Positions 25,656-33,909 of a stretch of DNA of 64,000 nucleotides are shown here, in pieces; position 1 is the first letter of the stretch; each line of letters begins with the position of its first letter. The stretch is from Arminella tubonensis (GTDB taxonomy: Bacteria; Pseudomonadota; Alphaproteobacteria; Rhizobiales; Rhizobiaceae). The notes below the pieces were generated by a model. It saw only the letters and a program-made list of their open reading frames with translations. It was not told the origin of the DNA and ran no database searches. A program made the position numbers and the translations under genes. The stretch lies in the NCBI RefSeq assembly GCF_003240585.1, contig NZ_PCDP01000034.1, forward strand, positions 1-64,000, in the 5' to 3' direction.

Positions 25656-26594
25656 ATGAAGATCTTTGCACGACTTGCGGCCGCTGCCGGCTTTGTCCTG
25701 GCAATATCGACCAGCTATGCGGCCCACGCCGAAGACACCCAGAAGACCTTCTACCTGCTCTCGCACGGCGGCCCGTCCGATGCCTTCTGGCTGGACTGGA
25801 ATTCCGGCGCGACCAAGGCTTGCGCGCAGTTGAAAGTCACCTGCAAGATTTCGTTCAGCGGTGGCGACATGGCCTCGCAGAAAGAAGCGTTCAACTCGGC
25901 AATCGCTGCGAAGGCGGATGGCATTGCGACGACCTCGGCCCAGCCCGGATTGTGGACTGGCGAAGTCAAGGCAGCCAGAGCCGGCGGCATCCCCGTCGTC
26001 TTCTTCAATACCGACGACGTTTCGACGGACAGGCAGGCCTATGTCGGCGCCGATCTAACGGACGCCGGGGTGACGTGGGCGAAATATCTCGTCGACAAAA
26101 AGCTCGTCAAATCAGGCGACAAGGTCTTCCTCCCCGTCGAGGTTCCCGGCGCAAGCTACCAGCAGCTCGAAACGCAAGGCATTGCCAGTGTGTTCGATCC
26201 GCTTGGCATCAAATATGATGTCGTCGATTGCGGCACGGATCCGGCCGGAATTATCGCGAAAATGAGCGACTACATGGTCGCGAACAATCCGCCGGCGATC
26301 ATTGCGCTCGGTGACTCAGTGGCTGCCAGCGTAAAGCGGGTATTCGATTCAGCCGGTGTCGCGCCGGGGAAGATCCCCGTTGTCGGCTGGGGCAATTCGA
26401 AAGAAACGGCCGAAGCCGTCAAGGCCGGCTATGTCAATGCGGCGGCCTGGCAGTACCCATCGGCTCAGGGTTTCATGCCCGTGGCTCTTCTGGCGCTTGC
26501 AGCGTCGGGCGAGCCGATCGGTTATGACATCCACACGTTCGGCCTTTACGACGCCACCAGCGTTGAGCCGATCCTGAAGCTTTACAGCAAGTGA
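25656..26594 (+). CDS. periplasmic sugar/cyclitol binding protein (RbsB/MocB type)
   Basis: About 312 residues from the ATG at 25656, chosen for its GGAGGAG ribosome site and Sec signal peptide (MKIFARLAAAAGFVLAISTS...AHA). The mature protein is a type I periplasmic binding fold of the ribose-binding family, with NSAIAAKADGIATTSA, VVFFNTDDVSTDRQAYVGAD and VVGWGNSKETAEAVKAGY. MocB, the rhizopine-binding protein, is of this type, and the mocD/mocE-like genes downstream make that function plausible. Binding residues cannot be assigned by eye. Confidence 0.9.
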   Translation: MKIFARLAAAAGFVLAISTSYAAHAEDTQKTFYLLSHGGPSDAFWLDWNSGATKACAQLKVTCKISFSGGDMASQKEAFNSAIAAKADGIATTSAQPGLWTGEVKAARAGGIPVVFFNTDDVSTDRQAYVGADLTDAGVTWAKYLVDKKLVKSGDKVFLPVEVPGASYQQLETQGIASVFDPLGIKYDVVDCGTDPAGIIAKMSDYMVANNPPAIIALGDSVAASVKRVFDSAGVAPGKIPVVGWGNSKETAEAVKAGYVNAAAWQYPSAQGFMPVALLALAASGEPIGYDIHTFGLYDATSVEPILKLYSK

Positions 26595-26600
26595 CGGCTC

Positions 26601-26629
26601 GGCGTCCGATCTGCCTGCGCTCGGGCGCC
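26601..26629 (+). promoter_or_regulatory. intercistronic hairpin after the binding-protein gene
   Basis: Arms GGCGTCCGA and TCGGGCGCC pair over nine positions with one G-U. It starts six bases after the SBP stop and ends 23 bases before the permease ATG. It is the third case in this window of a hairpin at this operon position. Confidence 0.55.
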
Positions 26630-26652
26630 GTAACCACAACGGTTGGTGCAAC

Positions 26653-27657
26653 ATGACCATGACAACATCGGCGACAACAACTTGGAGCAGGGGCTGGCCG
26701 GCAATCGGCCGCTCACCGCAAATCGCGTCGCTCATAATCCTGATAGTGGTCCTTGCCGCGTTCTCTGTCGCGAACGGAAACTTCCTCTCTCCGCTCAACA
26801 TATCGAACATGCTCGCGTTTCTACCGGAGCTTGGCATTATTGCGCTCGGGATGACCCTTCTGCTGACCGCCGGCGAATTCGACCTTTCGGTTGGTGCGGT
26901 GTTCGGCCTAGCGCCCGTGGTCGTTACGCTGCTGGTGCAGACAGCGCATATGAACATCGGGATTTCACTGTTGGCGGGACTTGTCCTGTGTGTCGTCATC
27001 GGCGCGATCAACGGGCTGGTGGTCACCAAGGTCAAGATTTCCTCGTTCTTGGTGACGTTGTCGATGCTGCTGATCATCAGGGGGGTGGCGCTTTACATAA
27101 CGCAGGGCTTTCCGCTGAAATCCTGGGATCAGCCCGGATTATTCGTGACCCTCCTGGCCGGCACCATGGAAATCGGACAATTCAAGCTCTACGTCTCGCT
27201 CTTGTGGTTCGTCGGCCTGTCGTTGCTGGCCACCTACATCCTGCAATACGCCAAGCTCGGCAACTGGGTTTCCGCCATCGGATCGAACCGAAATGCGGCT
27301 GTTGCTCGTGGCGTGCCTGCCGACAAGGTTAAGATCTGGCTGTTCATCCTGACCTCCGTATTGGCGGGATTGGCGGGGATGATCAGTGCGTTTCGGATAT
27401 CCGCTGCCTCGCCTGTCGCCGGAACGGGTTACGAGCTGGAAGTCATCGCAATGGTTGTCGTCGGGGGCACGGCGTTGACCGGTGGTCGCGGTACCATATT
27501 AGGCACCGTCGTCGGCGCCCTCATGCTTCGCGCCATACGCAACGGCATCGTGCTGATCGGCGTGCCGGGCCTCGCCTACAACATTTTCGTCGGCGGCATC
27601 ATCCTTGTCATGCTGATCCTGCACGCTCTGCTGCAGAAGAATACGGCAAGGAGCTGA
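26653..27657 (+). CDS. ABC permease, RbsC family
   Basis: A 334-residue inner-membrane protein with 8-10 hydrophobic spans. Family landmarks include LGIIALGMTLLLTAGEFDLS, GAINGLVVTKVKISSFLVTL and VVVGGTALTGGRGTILGTVV. RbsC-type permeases work as homodimers with an RbsB-type binding protein and an RbsA-type ATPase, and both are its immediate neighbours. A second ATG six bases downstream is possible. Confidence 0.92.
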   Translation: MTMTTSATTTWSRGWPAIGRSPQIASLIILIVVLAAFSVANGNFLSPLNISNMLAFLPELGIIALGMTLLLTAGEFDLSVGAVFGLAPVVVTLLVQTAHMNIGISLLAGLVLCVVIGAINGLVVTKVKISSFLVTLSMLLIIRGVALYITQGFPLKSWDQPGLFVTLLAGTMEIGQFKLYVSLLWFVGLSLLATYILQYAKLGNWVSAIGSNRNAAVARGVPADKVKIWLFILTSVLAGLAGMISAFRISAASPVAGTGYELEVIAMVVVGGTALTGGRGTILGTVVGALMLRAIRNGIVLIGVPGLAYNIFVGGIILVMLILHALLQKNTARS

Positions 27658-27661
27658 GATC

Positions 27662-28441
27662 ATGGAAGAGGTTCTTCGGCTCGAAAACCTGCAGAAATTC
27701 TTCGGCAATGTTCGGGCGCTAAAGGATGCCACGTTCACGCTGAACGAAGGCGAAGTCGTCGCGTTGCTGGGAGATAACGGCGCTGGCAAGTCGACCCTGA
27801 TCAAGGCCATCTCCGGCATCCATCCAGCCGACCAGGGCAATATTTTTGTGCGTGGAGCCAAGGTCTCGATAAAGTCGCCACGCGAAGCGATGGCACTTGG
27901 TATCGAGACGATCCATCAGGATACCTCCCTTGCGCCGGATTTAAGTATCGCCCGCAACCTGTTCCTTGGTCGTGAGCCCACCAAGCTGTCGTGGCTTGGC
28001 GTCTTTGCGCCAATGGATCTTGTCACTCTCCGCGCGGCGGCATCGACGCTCCTGAAGCGCGTCGGGATTTCCAAGAAGCTGAATGCGGATGCGCCCGTCA
28101 GCACGCTTTCGGGCGGCGAGAGGCAGTCGATCGCCATTTCCCGGGCTATGCAATTTGCCGCCAAAGTCATCATCCTGGACGAGCCGACCAACAATCTCGG
28201 GGTCGAGGAAACGCACGGGGTTCTGCGGTTCGTCAAGGAGGTTCGCCAGGCCGGGCATTCCGTGTTGTTCATCACGCACAATATTCACCACGTCTTCCAG
28301 GTGGCCGACCGTATCGTCGTCATGCGCCGTGGCGAGGTCGTCGCCGAATTGATCGTCGCGGAGACCGATTTGCTGACAGTCGAAAGCATCATCATGGGGG
28401 TGGACAAGGCCACGCTCGTGGGCGATGCGATGGCGCATTGA
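27662..28441 (+). CDS. ABC ATPase, single-domain RbsA/FrcA type
   Basis: A 259-residue ATPase. Walker A is GDNGAGKST, the signature LSGGERQSIAISRAM, Walker B VIILDEPTNNLG, and the H-loop FITHNIHHV. Classical RbsA is a tandem of two ATPase halves of about 500 residues. This is a single half like the rhizobial FrcA of the fructose importer, and should act as a homodimer. It lies four bases after the permease. Confidence 0.93.
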   Translation: MEEVLRLENLQKFFGNVRALKDATFTLNEGEVVALLGDNGAGKSTLIKAISGIHPADQGNIFVRGAKVSIKSPREAMALGIETIHQDTSLAPDLSIARNLFLGREPTKLSWLGVFAPMDLVTLRAAASTLLKRVGISKKLNADAPVSTLSGGERQSIAISRAMQFAAKVIILDEPTNNLGVEETHGVLRFVKEVRQAGHSVLFITHNIHHVFQVADRIVVMRRGEVVAELIVAETDLLTVESIIMGVDKATLVGDAMAH

Positions 28442-28455
28442 AGGCGGAATGCGCG

Positions 28456-29667
28456 ATGGTTAAACTTTATGGTCAGACGCTCAACCGCCGCCAGCTTACG
28501 GAGCGTACCGGTCTGCTGTCGCAGGTCGCAGGCGTCCGGCTTTCGACGCTGTCCGACGGCGTCGAACGAGGAATTCGAATGCTCGAGTTCCGCACCGGGA
28601 GTGGGCTGCGATTTACCGTTCTGGTCGATCGGGCAATGGATATTGCAGACTGCGACTACAAGGGACTTGGGATCGCGTGGAATTCCCCGACCGGATTTCG
28701 CAATCCCGCCCTCCACGAGTATGAAGGCGAAAATGGTCTCGCGTGGGCGCGCTCCTTTTCAGGGCTGCTTGTGACGTGCGGTCTGGACCATATCCTTGGT
28801 CCTGAAAAGGTGCCCGCCTCCAACTACAACTATCCCGGAAAGACGACGATCCGCCACTCTTTGCACGGCAGGGTCGGCAATATTCCGGCCCGTCTCACAG
28901 GCTATGGAGAAACCTGGGAGGGTCACCGCTGTGTCCTCTGGGCCGAGGGCATCATCCAGCAGGCGGCTGTTTTTGGCGAGAACCTGCATCTCGTTCGCCG
29001 GATCGAAGCCGATGTCGGCGGCAACGAAGTTCGGGTCAGCGACCGCGTGATCAATCAGGGTTTCATGCCGACGCCACACATGATCTTCTACCACGTCAAC
29101 GTCAGTTATCCACTCTTGGATGAGGGGTCGCGGTACGTCGCGCCGATCACCGATGTGATCTGGGCGTCCCACGCGGGCGCCGAGTACGCCAGTCAGAATG
29201 CCGGCTACAAGGTGGCCCTCGGACCTCAACAGAGCTTTCGCGAACAGGTCTGGCAGCACGAGTTGGCGGCAGATGGAAACGGCGACGTTCCCGTTGCCAT
29301 TATCAATGATCGTCTCGGTCTTGGCTTCGAAGTCGTGACGTCCAAGGCGCAGCTTCCCTGCGCCTACGTCTGGCAGAATTATCAGGCGGGCCAGTATGCC
29401 TTGGGGATTGAACCTTCGACCAATCATGCGCTCGGAGAAACCTTTGCCCGTGAGCGCGACGAGCTGATCTGGCTTGAGCATGGCGATGCGAGGTCCTACG
29501 ATGTCAAGTTGCGGGTGTTGGACGATCGCGAGCAAATTGACGCGACTGAGCGTAGGATCGAGGCGATTTCGGCGGCACCCGCGGCCGACTTCCCGGCGAT
29601 GTCAAATCGATTTCCCCCTTTGCGGGGCAGAGAGGCTCGACCGAATGGAGCTGTGGCGTCGCAATGA
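28456..29667 (+). CDS. DUF4432 family protein (galactose-mutarotase-like fold)
   Basis: About 403 residues from the ATG at 28456. The family is recognised from GIRMLEFRTGSGLRFTVLVD, DRAMDIADCDYKGLGIAWNS and LHGRVGNIPARL, with the histidine-rich C-terminal half of the aldose-1-epimerase superfold (EPSTNHALGE). DUF4432 members sit in sugar and polyol catabolic operons; some are mutarotase-like isomerases of keto-sugars. Here it lies between the importer ATPase and the MocD-like oxygenase, so action on a cyclic substrate fits. The reaction is not established. Confidence 0.87.
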   Translation: MVKLYGQTLNRRQLTERTGLLSQVAGVRLSTLSDGVERGIRMLEFRTGSGLRFTVLVDRAMDIADCDYKGLGIAWNSPTGFRNPALHEYEGENGLAWARSFSGLLVTCGLDHILGPEKVPASNYNYPGKTTIRHSLHGRVGNIPARLTGYGETWEGHRCVLWAEGIIQQAAVFGENLHLVRRIEADVGGNEVRVSDRVINQGFMPTPHMIFYHVNVSYPLLDEGSRYVAPITDVIWASHAGAEYASQNAGYKVALGPQQSFREQVWQHELAADGNGDVPVAIINDRLGLGFEVVTSKAQLPCAYVWQNYQAGQYALGIEPSTNHALGETFARERDELIWLEHGDARSYDVKLRVLDDREQIDATERRIEAISAAPAADFPAMSNRFPPLRGREARPNGAVASQ

Positions 29668-29693
29668 CAGGTCAAAAACAGGAAACAATCGTG

Positions 29694-30773
29694 ATGAAGC
29701 GCGACTACAGCCTCGTCGGTGAAAGTACCAGAAAGGCAATCGAGACCGGATTGGCTTCCGCCGAATGGTATCACACCGATGTCCCCCGCAAGGTGATGAA
29801 AGATCTGATGCAACGCTCGGATCTTCCCGCCATTCGTGACACGCTGATCTGGATTTTGTCATTCGTCATCTCTGCAGCCGGGGCGATATATTTTTGGCCG
29901 ACCTGGTTCTGCATACCCTTCCTGTTTGTCTATGGAGTGCTTTACGGCTCCTCCTCGGACTCGCGATGGCATGAATGCGGCCACGGTACGGCGTTCAAGA
30001 CCCGCTGGATGAACAACGTCGTCTATCAGATTGCCAGCTTCATGCTGATGCGCAATCCCGTCACCTGGCGCTGGAGCCACGCGCGCCATCATACCGATAC
30101 GATCATCGTCGGTCGCGACGCCGAAATTGCCGTGATGCGACCACCTGATCTCCTGAGAGTCGTTGTGAATTTCTTCGGAATTCTCGACGCCTGGTATTCG
30201 ATGATCGCACTTCTGCGCAACTGCTTCGGTACGGTGAGCGCGGAGGAGAAGACCTTCATACCCGAGATGGAGTGGTCGAAAGTCATCTTCGCGGCGCGGA
30301 TCCATATTGCGATCTACGTGTTGACCATCGGGCTGTCCATCGCCACTCGCTCGTTTCTTCCACTGATGCTGGTCGGCCTGCCACGCCTTTATGGTTGCTG
30401 GCACATGGTTCTCACCGGTCTGCTGCAACATATCGGACTTGCCGACAACGTCATCGATCATCGACTGAATAGTCGCACCGTGTACATGAACCCGATCAGC
30501 CGGTTCATATACTGGAACATGAACTACCACGTCGAGCATCACATGTTTCCGATGGTGCCCTATCACTCGCTTCCGAGATTGCATGCCCTGATCAAGCACG
30601 ATCTGCCCGTGCCCAATCCTTCGATGTGGCACGCCTATAGGGAGGTCTTTCCCGTCCTTATCCGGCAGCTCAGGAACGAGGACTATTTTCTGAAGCGCGA
30701 ACTCCCACCGACCGCGCGGCCCTACAAGGATGAATTCCACCATCTAGATGAACTTTCAGGCGCTGCCGAGTAA
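29694..30773 (+). CDS. mocD: MocD-like membrane di-iron oxygenase (fatty-acid desaturase superfamily), intact copy
   Basis: About 359 residues from the ATG at 29694, preceded by AGGAAA; an ATG at 29664 overlapping the previous stop is an alternative. It has three histidine boxes of the desaturase/hydroxylase superfamily: HECGHG near residue 95, HARHH near 127 and HVEHH near 280, plus four hydrophobic spans. In Sinorhizobium meliloti, mocD, mocE and mocF encode an oxygenase, ferredoxin and reductase linked to use of 3-O-methyl-scyllo-inosamine. The next gene is a mocE-type ferredoxin. A truncated copy of the same gene is at 35095. Confidence 0.85.
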   Translation: MKRDYSLVGESTRKAIETGLASAEWYHTDVPRKVMKDLMQRSDLPAIRDTLIWILSFVISAAGAIYFWPTWFCIPFLFVYGVLYGSSSDSRWHECGHGTAFKTRWMNNVVYQIASFMLMRNPVTWRWSHARHHTDTIIVGRDAEIAVMRPPDLLRVVVNFFGILDAWYSMIALLRNCFGTVSAEEKTFIPEMEWSKVIFAARIHIAIYVLTIGLSIATRSFLPLMLVGLPRLYGCWHMVLTGLLQHIGLADNVIDHRLNSRTVYMNPISRFIYWNMNYHVEHHMFPMVPYHSLPRLHALIKHDLPVPNPSMWHAYREVFPVLIRQLRNEDYFLKRELPPTARPYKDEFHHLDELSGAAE

Positions 30774-30815
30774 CGGCTGAGCGCTTGGGAACAAACCATT
30801 GGAGAGCGCCAGATA

Positions 30816-31124
30816 ATGTGGATCGAAGTGTGCAAGGTCGGTGATATCGATCAGGAAGACCTCATTCGGTTCGATCACGGCGACCGGACCTTCGCGGTCT
30901 ACCGGTCGGATGAGGACGAGTATTTCGCGACCGACGGTCTGTGCACCCACGAGAAGGTTCACCTGTCCGACGGTCTCGTCATGGGCGACATCATCGAATG
31001 CCCAAAGCATAACGGCCGCTTCAACTACAAGACAGGAGAGGCAAGGGGGGCACCGGTTTGCGTCAACCTCCAGACCTATCCCGTCAGTATCGAAGCCGAT
31101 AAGGTTCGGATCATGATAGGCTGA
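30816..31124 (+). CDS. mocE: MocE-like Rieske-type ferredoxin, intact copy
   Basis: A 102-residue protein. The [2Fe-2S] Rieske ligands are all present: C43 and H45 in LCTHEKV, C62 and H65 in ECPKHNGRF. It would carry electrons from the MocF reductase to the MocD oxygenase. The ribosome site is TGGAGAG. No reductase gene adjoins this pair; the only mocF in the window is at 35814. Comparison with the copy at 35514 shows that the second copy has lost a ligand and eight residues. Confidence 0.88.
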   Translation: MWIEVCKVGDIDQEDLIRFDHGDRTFAVYRSDEDEYFATDGLCTHEKVHLSDGLVMGDIIECPKHNGRFNYKTGEARGAPVCVNLQTYPVSIEADKVRIMIG

Positions 31125-31164
31125 TCGGCCTCGTATGACCTGTCAAACAACAAAGGATGTCCAC

Positions 31165-31962
31165 ATGCGCCAAGCAAGGCCCACCGTCGCCGATCTGAGA
31201 GCGATGCGCGGAAAGCGCCAGCTGACGATGCTGAGAGTTCTCACACTGGACGAAGCCGAAGCTGCCGAGAGGGCAGGCGTGGACATCGTCTCCGTCCCGC
31301 CGGAACTGGTCTGCGACCCGCGCTACCGCGAAGTCGCGCCCAGCCTTTTCACGATGCCGGGAGATAACTTCTACGAAGTCGGCACAGCGGACGATTTCGT
31401 TCGTTGGGCCTTCAGGCTCTACAAGGCCGGTGCCGACGCCGTTTATTGCAGCGCCAGCTATGCCACGATAAAGCGTATGGCAGACGAAGCTATCCCGGTT
31501 ATCGGCCATGTCGGCCTCATCCCATCGCGGGCGACGTGGACAGGCGGCTTCAAGGCCGTCGGGAAAACGGCCGAAACAGCGATGCAGGTCTTCGAGGCGG
31601 TCAAGAACCTGGAGGCTGCAGGCGCGATCGGCGCCGAAATCGAGGTTGTGCCCGTCGAAGTGGCCAGGGCAATTTCGGAACGAACTTCGCTGATCATGTT
31701 GTCGATGGGCGCGGGGGACGGTTGCGATGCGCAGTACCTGTTCGCTGACGACATATTGGGCCAGACCCGTGGCCACGTCCCGCGTCATTCGAAGGTCTAT
31801 CGCAACTTTGCCGCGGAGTACGAGCGTCTGCAGGCGGAGAGGATTGAGGCCTTTAGTGAGTTTGTAAACGACGTTACATCAGCGCGTTATCCGGAAGACC
31901 GCCACGTCGTCAACATGAGCAGCTCGGAGCTTGAGCGTTTCGAGCAAATGCTCCCGAAATAA
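31165..31962 (+). CDS. PanB-like enzyme (ketopantoate hydroxymethyltransferase family)
   Basis: About 265 residues from the ATG at 31165, or 275 from 31135. The phosphoenolpyruvate-mutase/PanB barrel is recognised by IGHVGLIPSRATWTGGFKAV, AIGAEIEVVPVEVARAISER and SMGAGDGCDAQYLFADDILG. PanB moves a C1 unit from methylene-tetrahydrofolate to a 2-oxoacid in pantothenate synthesis. No panC or other pantothenate gene is near; it closes an operon with an O-demethylase-type system. A role in handling the C1 unit or a keto-acid of the degraded compound is my inference. The N-terminal catalytic aspartates of true PanB are only partly evident. Confidence 0.8.
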   Translation: MRQARPTVADLRAMRGKRQLTMLRVLTLDEAEAAERAGVDIVSVPPELVCDPRYREVAPSLFTMPGDNFYEVGTADDFVRWAFRLYKAGADAVYCSASYATIKRMADEAIPVIGHVGLIPSRATWTGGFKAVGKTAETAMQVFEAVKNLEAAGAIGAEIEVVPVEVARAISERTSLIMLSMGAGDGCDAQYLFADDILGQTRGHVPRHSKVYRNFAAEYERLQAERIEAFSEFVNDVTSARYPEDRHVVNMSSSELERFEQMLPK

Positions 31963-31985
31963 ATTGAGTCGAGATTTGATCCGTG

Positions 31986-32013
31986 TCGTATCGTCGCTGC
32001 TGCGACAATACGA
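31986..32013. terminator. hairpin between convergent genes
   Basis: Arms TCGTATCGTCGC and GCGACAATACGA pair at 11 of 12 positions around TGCT. It lies in the 112-base gap between the PanB-like gene and the convergent acetamidase gene. There is no long T-run. Confidence 0.5.
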
Positions 32014-32074
32014 GGTGTGACGAGATCAAAGGCGACCCTGGCATAGCCAATTTTGAATCATGCGAGTAAAATGC

Positions 32075-32986
32075 TTATCCCTTGATCAGCCACTTCTTGG
32101 CAACACGACAGGCGATCGTATAGGCGGGATCGAAGACATTGGCGACATCGTAGCGTACGACCTGGCCGAGTAGGTGGCTTGCGGCCTTCTTGTCCAGGCC
32201 GTAATCCGATGTCAGCCAGTTCAGCATTTCGGTGGTGGCGTGCTGGAGCGCCTGATCGAGAGGTCGGGCGTTGCCGATGGTCAGGATGTCTTCGGCGGTT
32301 TCGCCGCGCGGCCAGACCAGCGTCGCCATTTTTTCGACGGTGAGCCGAACCGTCACTTCAAACGTGGTTTCGACGCCGGTCCCGACAATCTCGCCATCTC
32401 CCTGGACTGCGTGACAGTCACCCAGAAAGAACAAGGCGCCGGGGGCCGACACCGGCAACCAAACCGTCGTGCCGGGACCAAACAGGCGGTAGTCCATGTT
32501 GCCGCCATATTCACCGCTGGTCGCTGTCGATATCGCCTGGCCAAGGGCTGGCGCGACCCCGAAGCACCCGATCATCGGGGCGAGGGGCAGAACGAAACTC
32601 TCGAGGCCGGTGACTGGCTCGGAAAGCCGCACGGTCGATGCTTCGCGATCGATGGTCCACAGCGTCATGTCGCGCGGTGGGAGGTCCCGAATCGTCTCGG
32701 GATCGACCACATTGGCGGCCACTGCACCGCGGGTAAAACCACTGTCTCTCGTCGGCGTCATACTGATGATCTCGACCTTCAGTGCATCCCCGGCCTCCGC
32801 GCCCTCCACAAAGATCGGACCATTCATCGGATTAGGCCCATGCGCCTGCCTGCCGCCGTCGCTATCGTATCCGGCTGCATCGAGTGTCTGCGTGATGACG
32901 GTATCGCCATCGGCGATCCGCAGCGCTGATGGAAAAGAACCGATGACATTGTGAAAGGTCGTCGGAATAAAGTGGTGCGTGGTCAT
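32075..32986 (-). CDS. acetamidase/formamidase family amidase
   Basis: About 303 residues from the ATG at 32986 (MTTHHFIP...), the first with no debris upstream. The FmdA/AmdA family pattern is seen in GPNPMNGPIFVEGAEAGDAL, the LGDCHAVQGDGEIVGTGVE metal-site region and the central LPLAPMIGCFGVAP. These hydrolases release ammonia from short amides. In this cluster it could act on an amide or N-acyl intermediate from an amino-cyclitol; this is speculative. It faces the mocDE operon. Confidence 0.88.
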   Translation of the reverse strand: MTTHHFIPTTFHNVIGSFPSALRIADGDTVITQTLDAAGYDSDGGRQAHGPNPMNGPIFVEGAEAGDALKVEIISMTPTRDSGFTRGAVAANVVDPETIRDLPPRDMTLWTIDREASTVRLSEPVTGLESFVLPLAPMIGCFGVAPALGQAISTATSGEYGGNMDYRLFGPGTTVWLPVSAPGALFFLGDCHAVQGDGEIVGTGVETTFEVTVRLTVEKMATLVWPRGETAEDILTIGNARPLDQALQHATTEMLNWLTSDYGLDKKAASHLLGQVVRYDVANVFDPAYTIACRVAKKWLIKG

Positions 32987-33009
32987 ATAGTTACCCTTGC
33001 TCGTGTGCA

Positions 33010-33733
33010 CTAGCCTCCGGAGGCCAGATAATCCATGCCTGCCTTCAGTGCCGTTGCCGGTTGTGCCAGAGCGTGAACATCGGGGCAAAGGGCTGGAAGG
33101 AGAACGGACCGATATATCCCGCTTCCCGCATAACCTTCATCTGCCCGAGGTTGTCAATGCGGTCATCCTCGTCGACCAGCACGCGGTGGGGGGTCGCGAA
33201 TCGGCAACCACAACGTCGGGATCGCTAACGCCCGAAATATGCACCAGACCCGTCATACCGGGAAAGATCGCCTTCTCGCCAGCGAGATGATGATGAAAGG
33301 TGTCATGGACAAGCTTAAAAGTCGATTGCGCCCGGAGATCTTCGATCGCGGCGGCCGCTTGGTTGCAGCGCCGTTCGAAGATTGGCCTGACGGATGCCAT
33401 CTTGCTTGCCGCTGCCGTCATTGACCGGAACCAGCACGAGCGCCTTGGCGCCGCAATCCCTGGCATAGTCGATCGAGCTCCAGGCCTCGGCTGCGCGGGT
33501 ATCGTTCCATTCGTTGAAACGCTGCAGGGCGTTGATCGAGATGATCGTCAGACCATGACGGGCGGCTGCGTTCTTGATCACGGACGCGGTGTTCCGTCAA
33601 GAATGGCGTTGCCCGAGAGGTCGTTGCGAATTTCGACCGAATGGACGTCCAGCGATTTCGCCATCGCAAAGAAATCGTCGATCGGCATCGACGGAGCGCA
33701 CATATGGTTCAGCGCAAATCGAATGGAATTCAG
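33010..33733 (-). pseudogene. IolI/IolE-like TIM-barrel isomerase, multiply frameshifted
   Basis: The pieces read in order NHMCAPSMPIDDFFAMAKSL, then ISINALQRFNEWNDTRAAEA, KLVHDTFHHHLAGEKAIFPG, MREAGYIGPFSFQPFAP and a tail DVHALAQPATAL...MDYLASGG ending at 33010. They need frame changes near 33595, 33370, 33190 (in a C-run) and 33085. About 30 residues in the middle seem to be lost. A good AGGAGGAAA ribosome site precedes CTGAATTCC at 33733, so the original ATG may have mutated to CTG. The family acts on inososes and related keto-cyclitols, in line with the cluster. Confidence 0.8.
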
Positions 33734-33909
33734 GGTCTTTCCTCCTCAGCCGGTCCCGATCACAGAAGGACATTCGGTCGACACGGCTCTTCGCCAAGGC
33801 CTGTCGAAAATAACGGTGCAATCCATGCAGCAATTTGTCTCTCACCCGTCATCGATGATAGAAATCGGATCTGGCTGATGGGATTCTTTCATTCTCTGAC
33901 GACCTGCTC

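Noticed and set aside
29694..31124. Ordinary fatty-acid desaturase or alkane hydroxylase with its ferredoxin
   Set aside because: The histidine boxes fit the superfamily in general, but the partner is a Rieske-type ferredoxin and the genes sit with MocA/MocB/MocC-like genes, so the Moc assignment is preferred. The alternative is not excluded.
31165..31962. Housekeeping panB for pantothenate synthesis
   Set aside because: No panC or panD is near, and it is the last gene of a catabolic operon. Kept only as a PanB-like enzyme.
32174..32929. 251-residue frame antisense to the acetamidase gene
   Set aside because: It is the shadow of a clear amidase gene, with no start signals.
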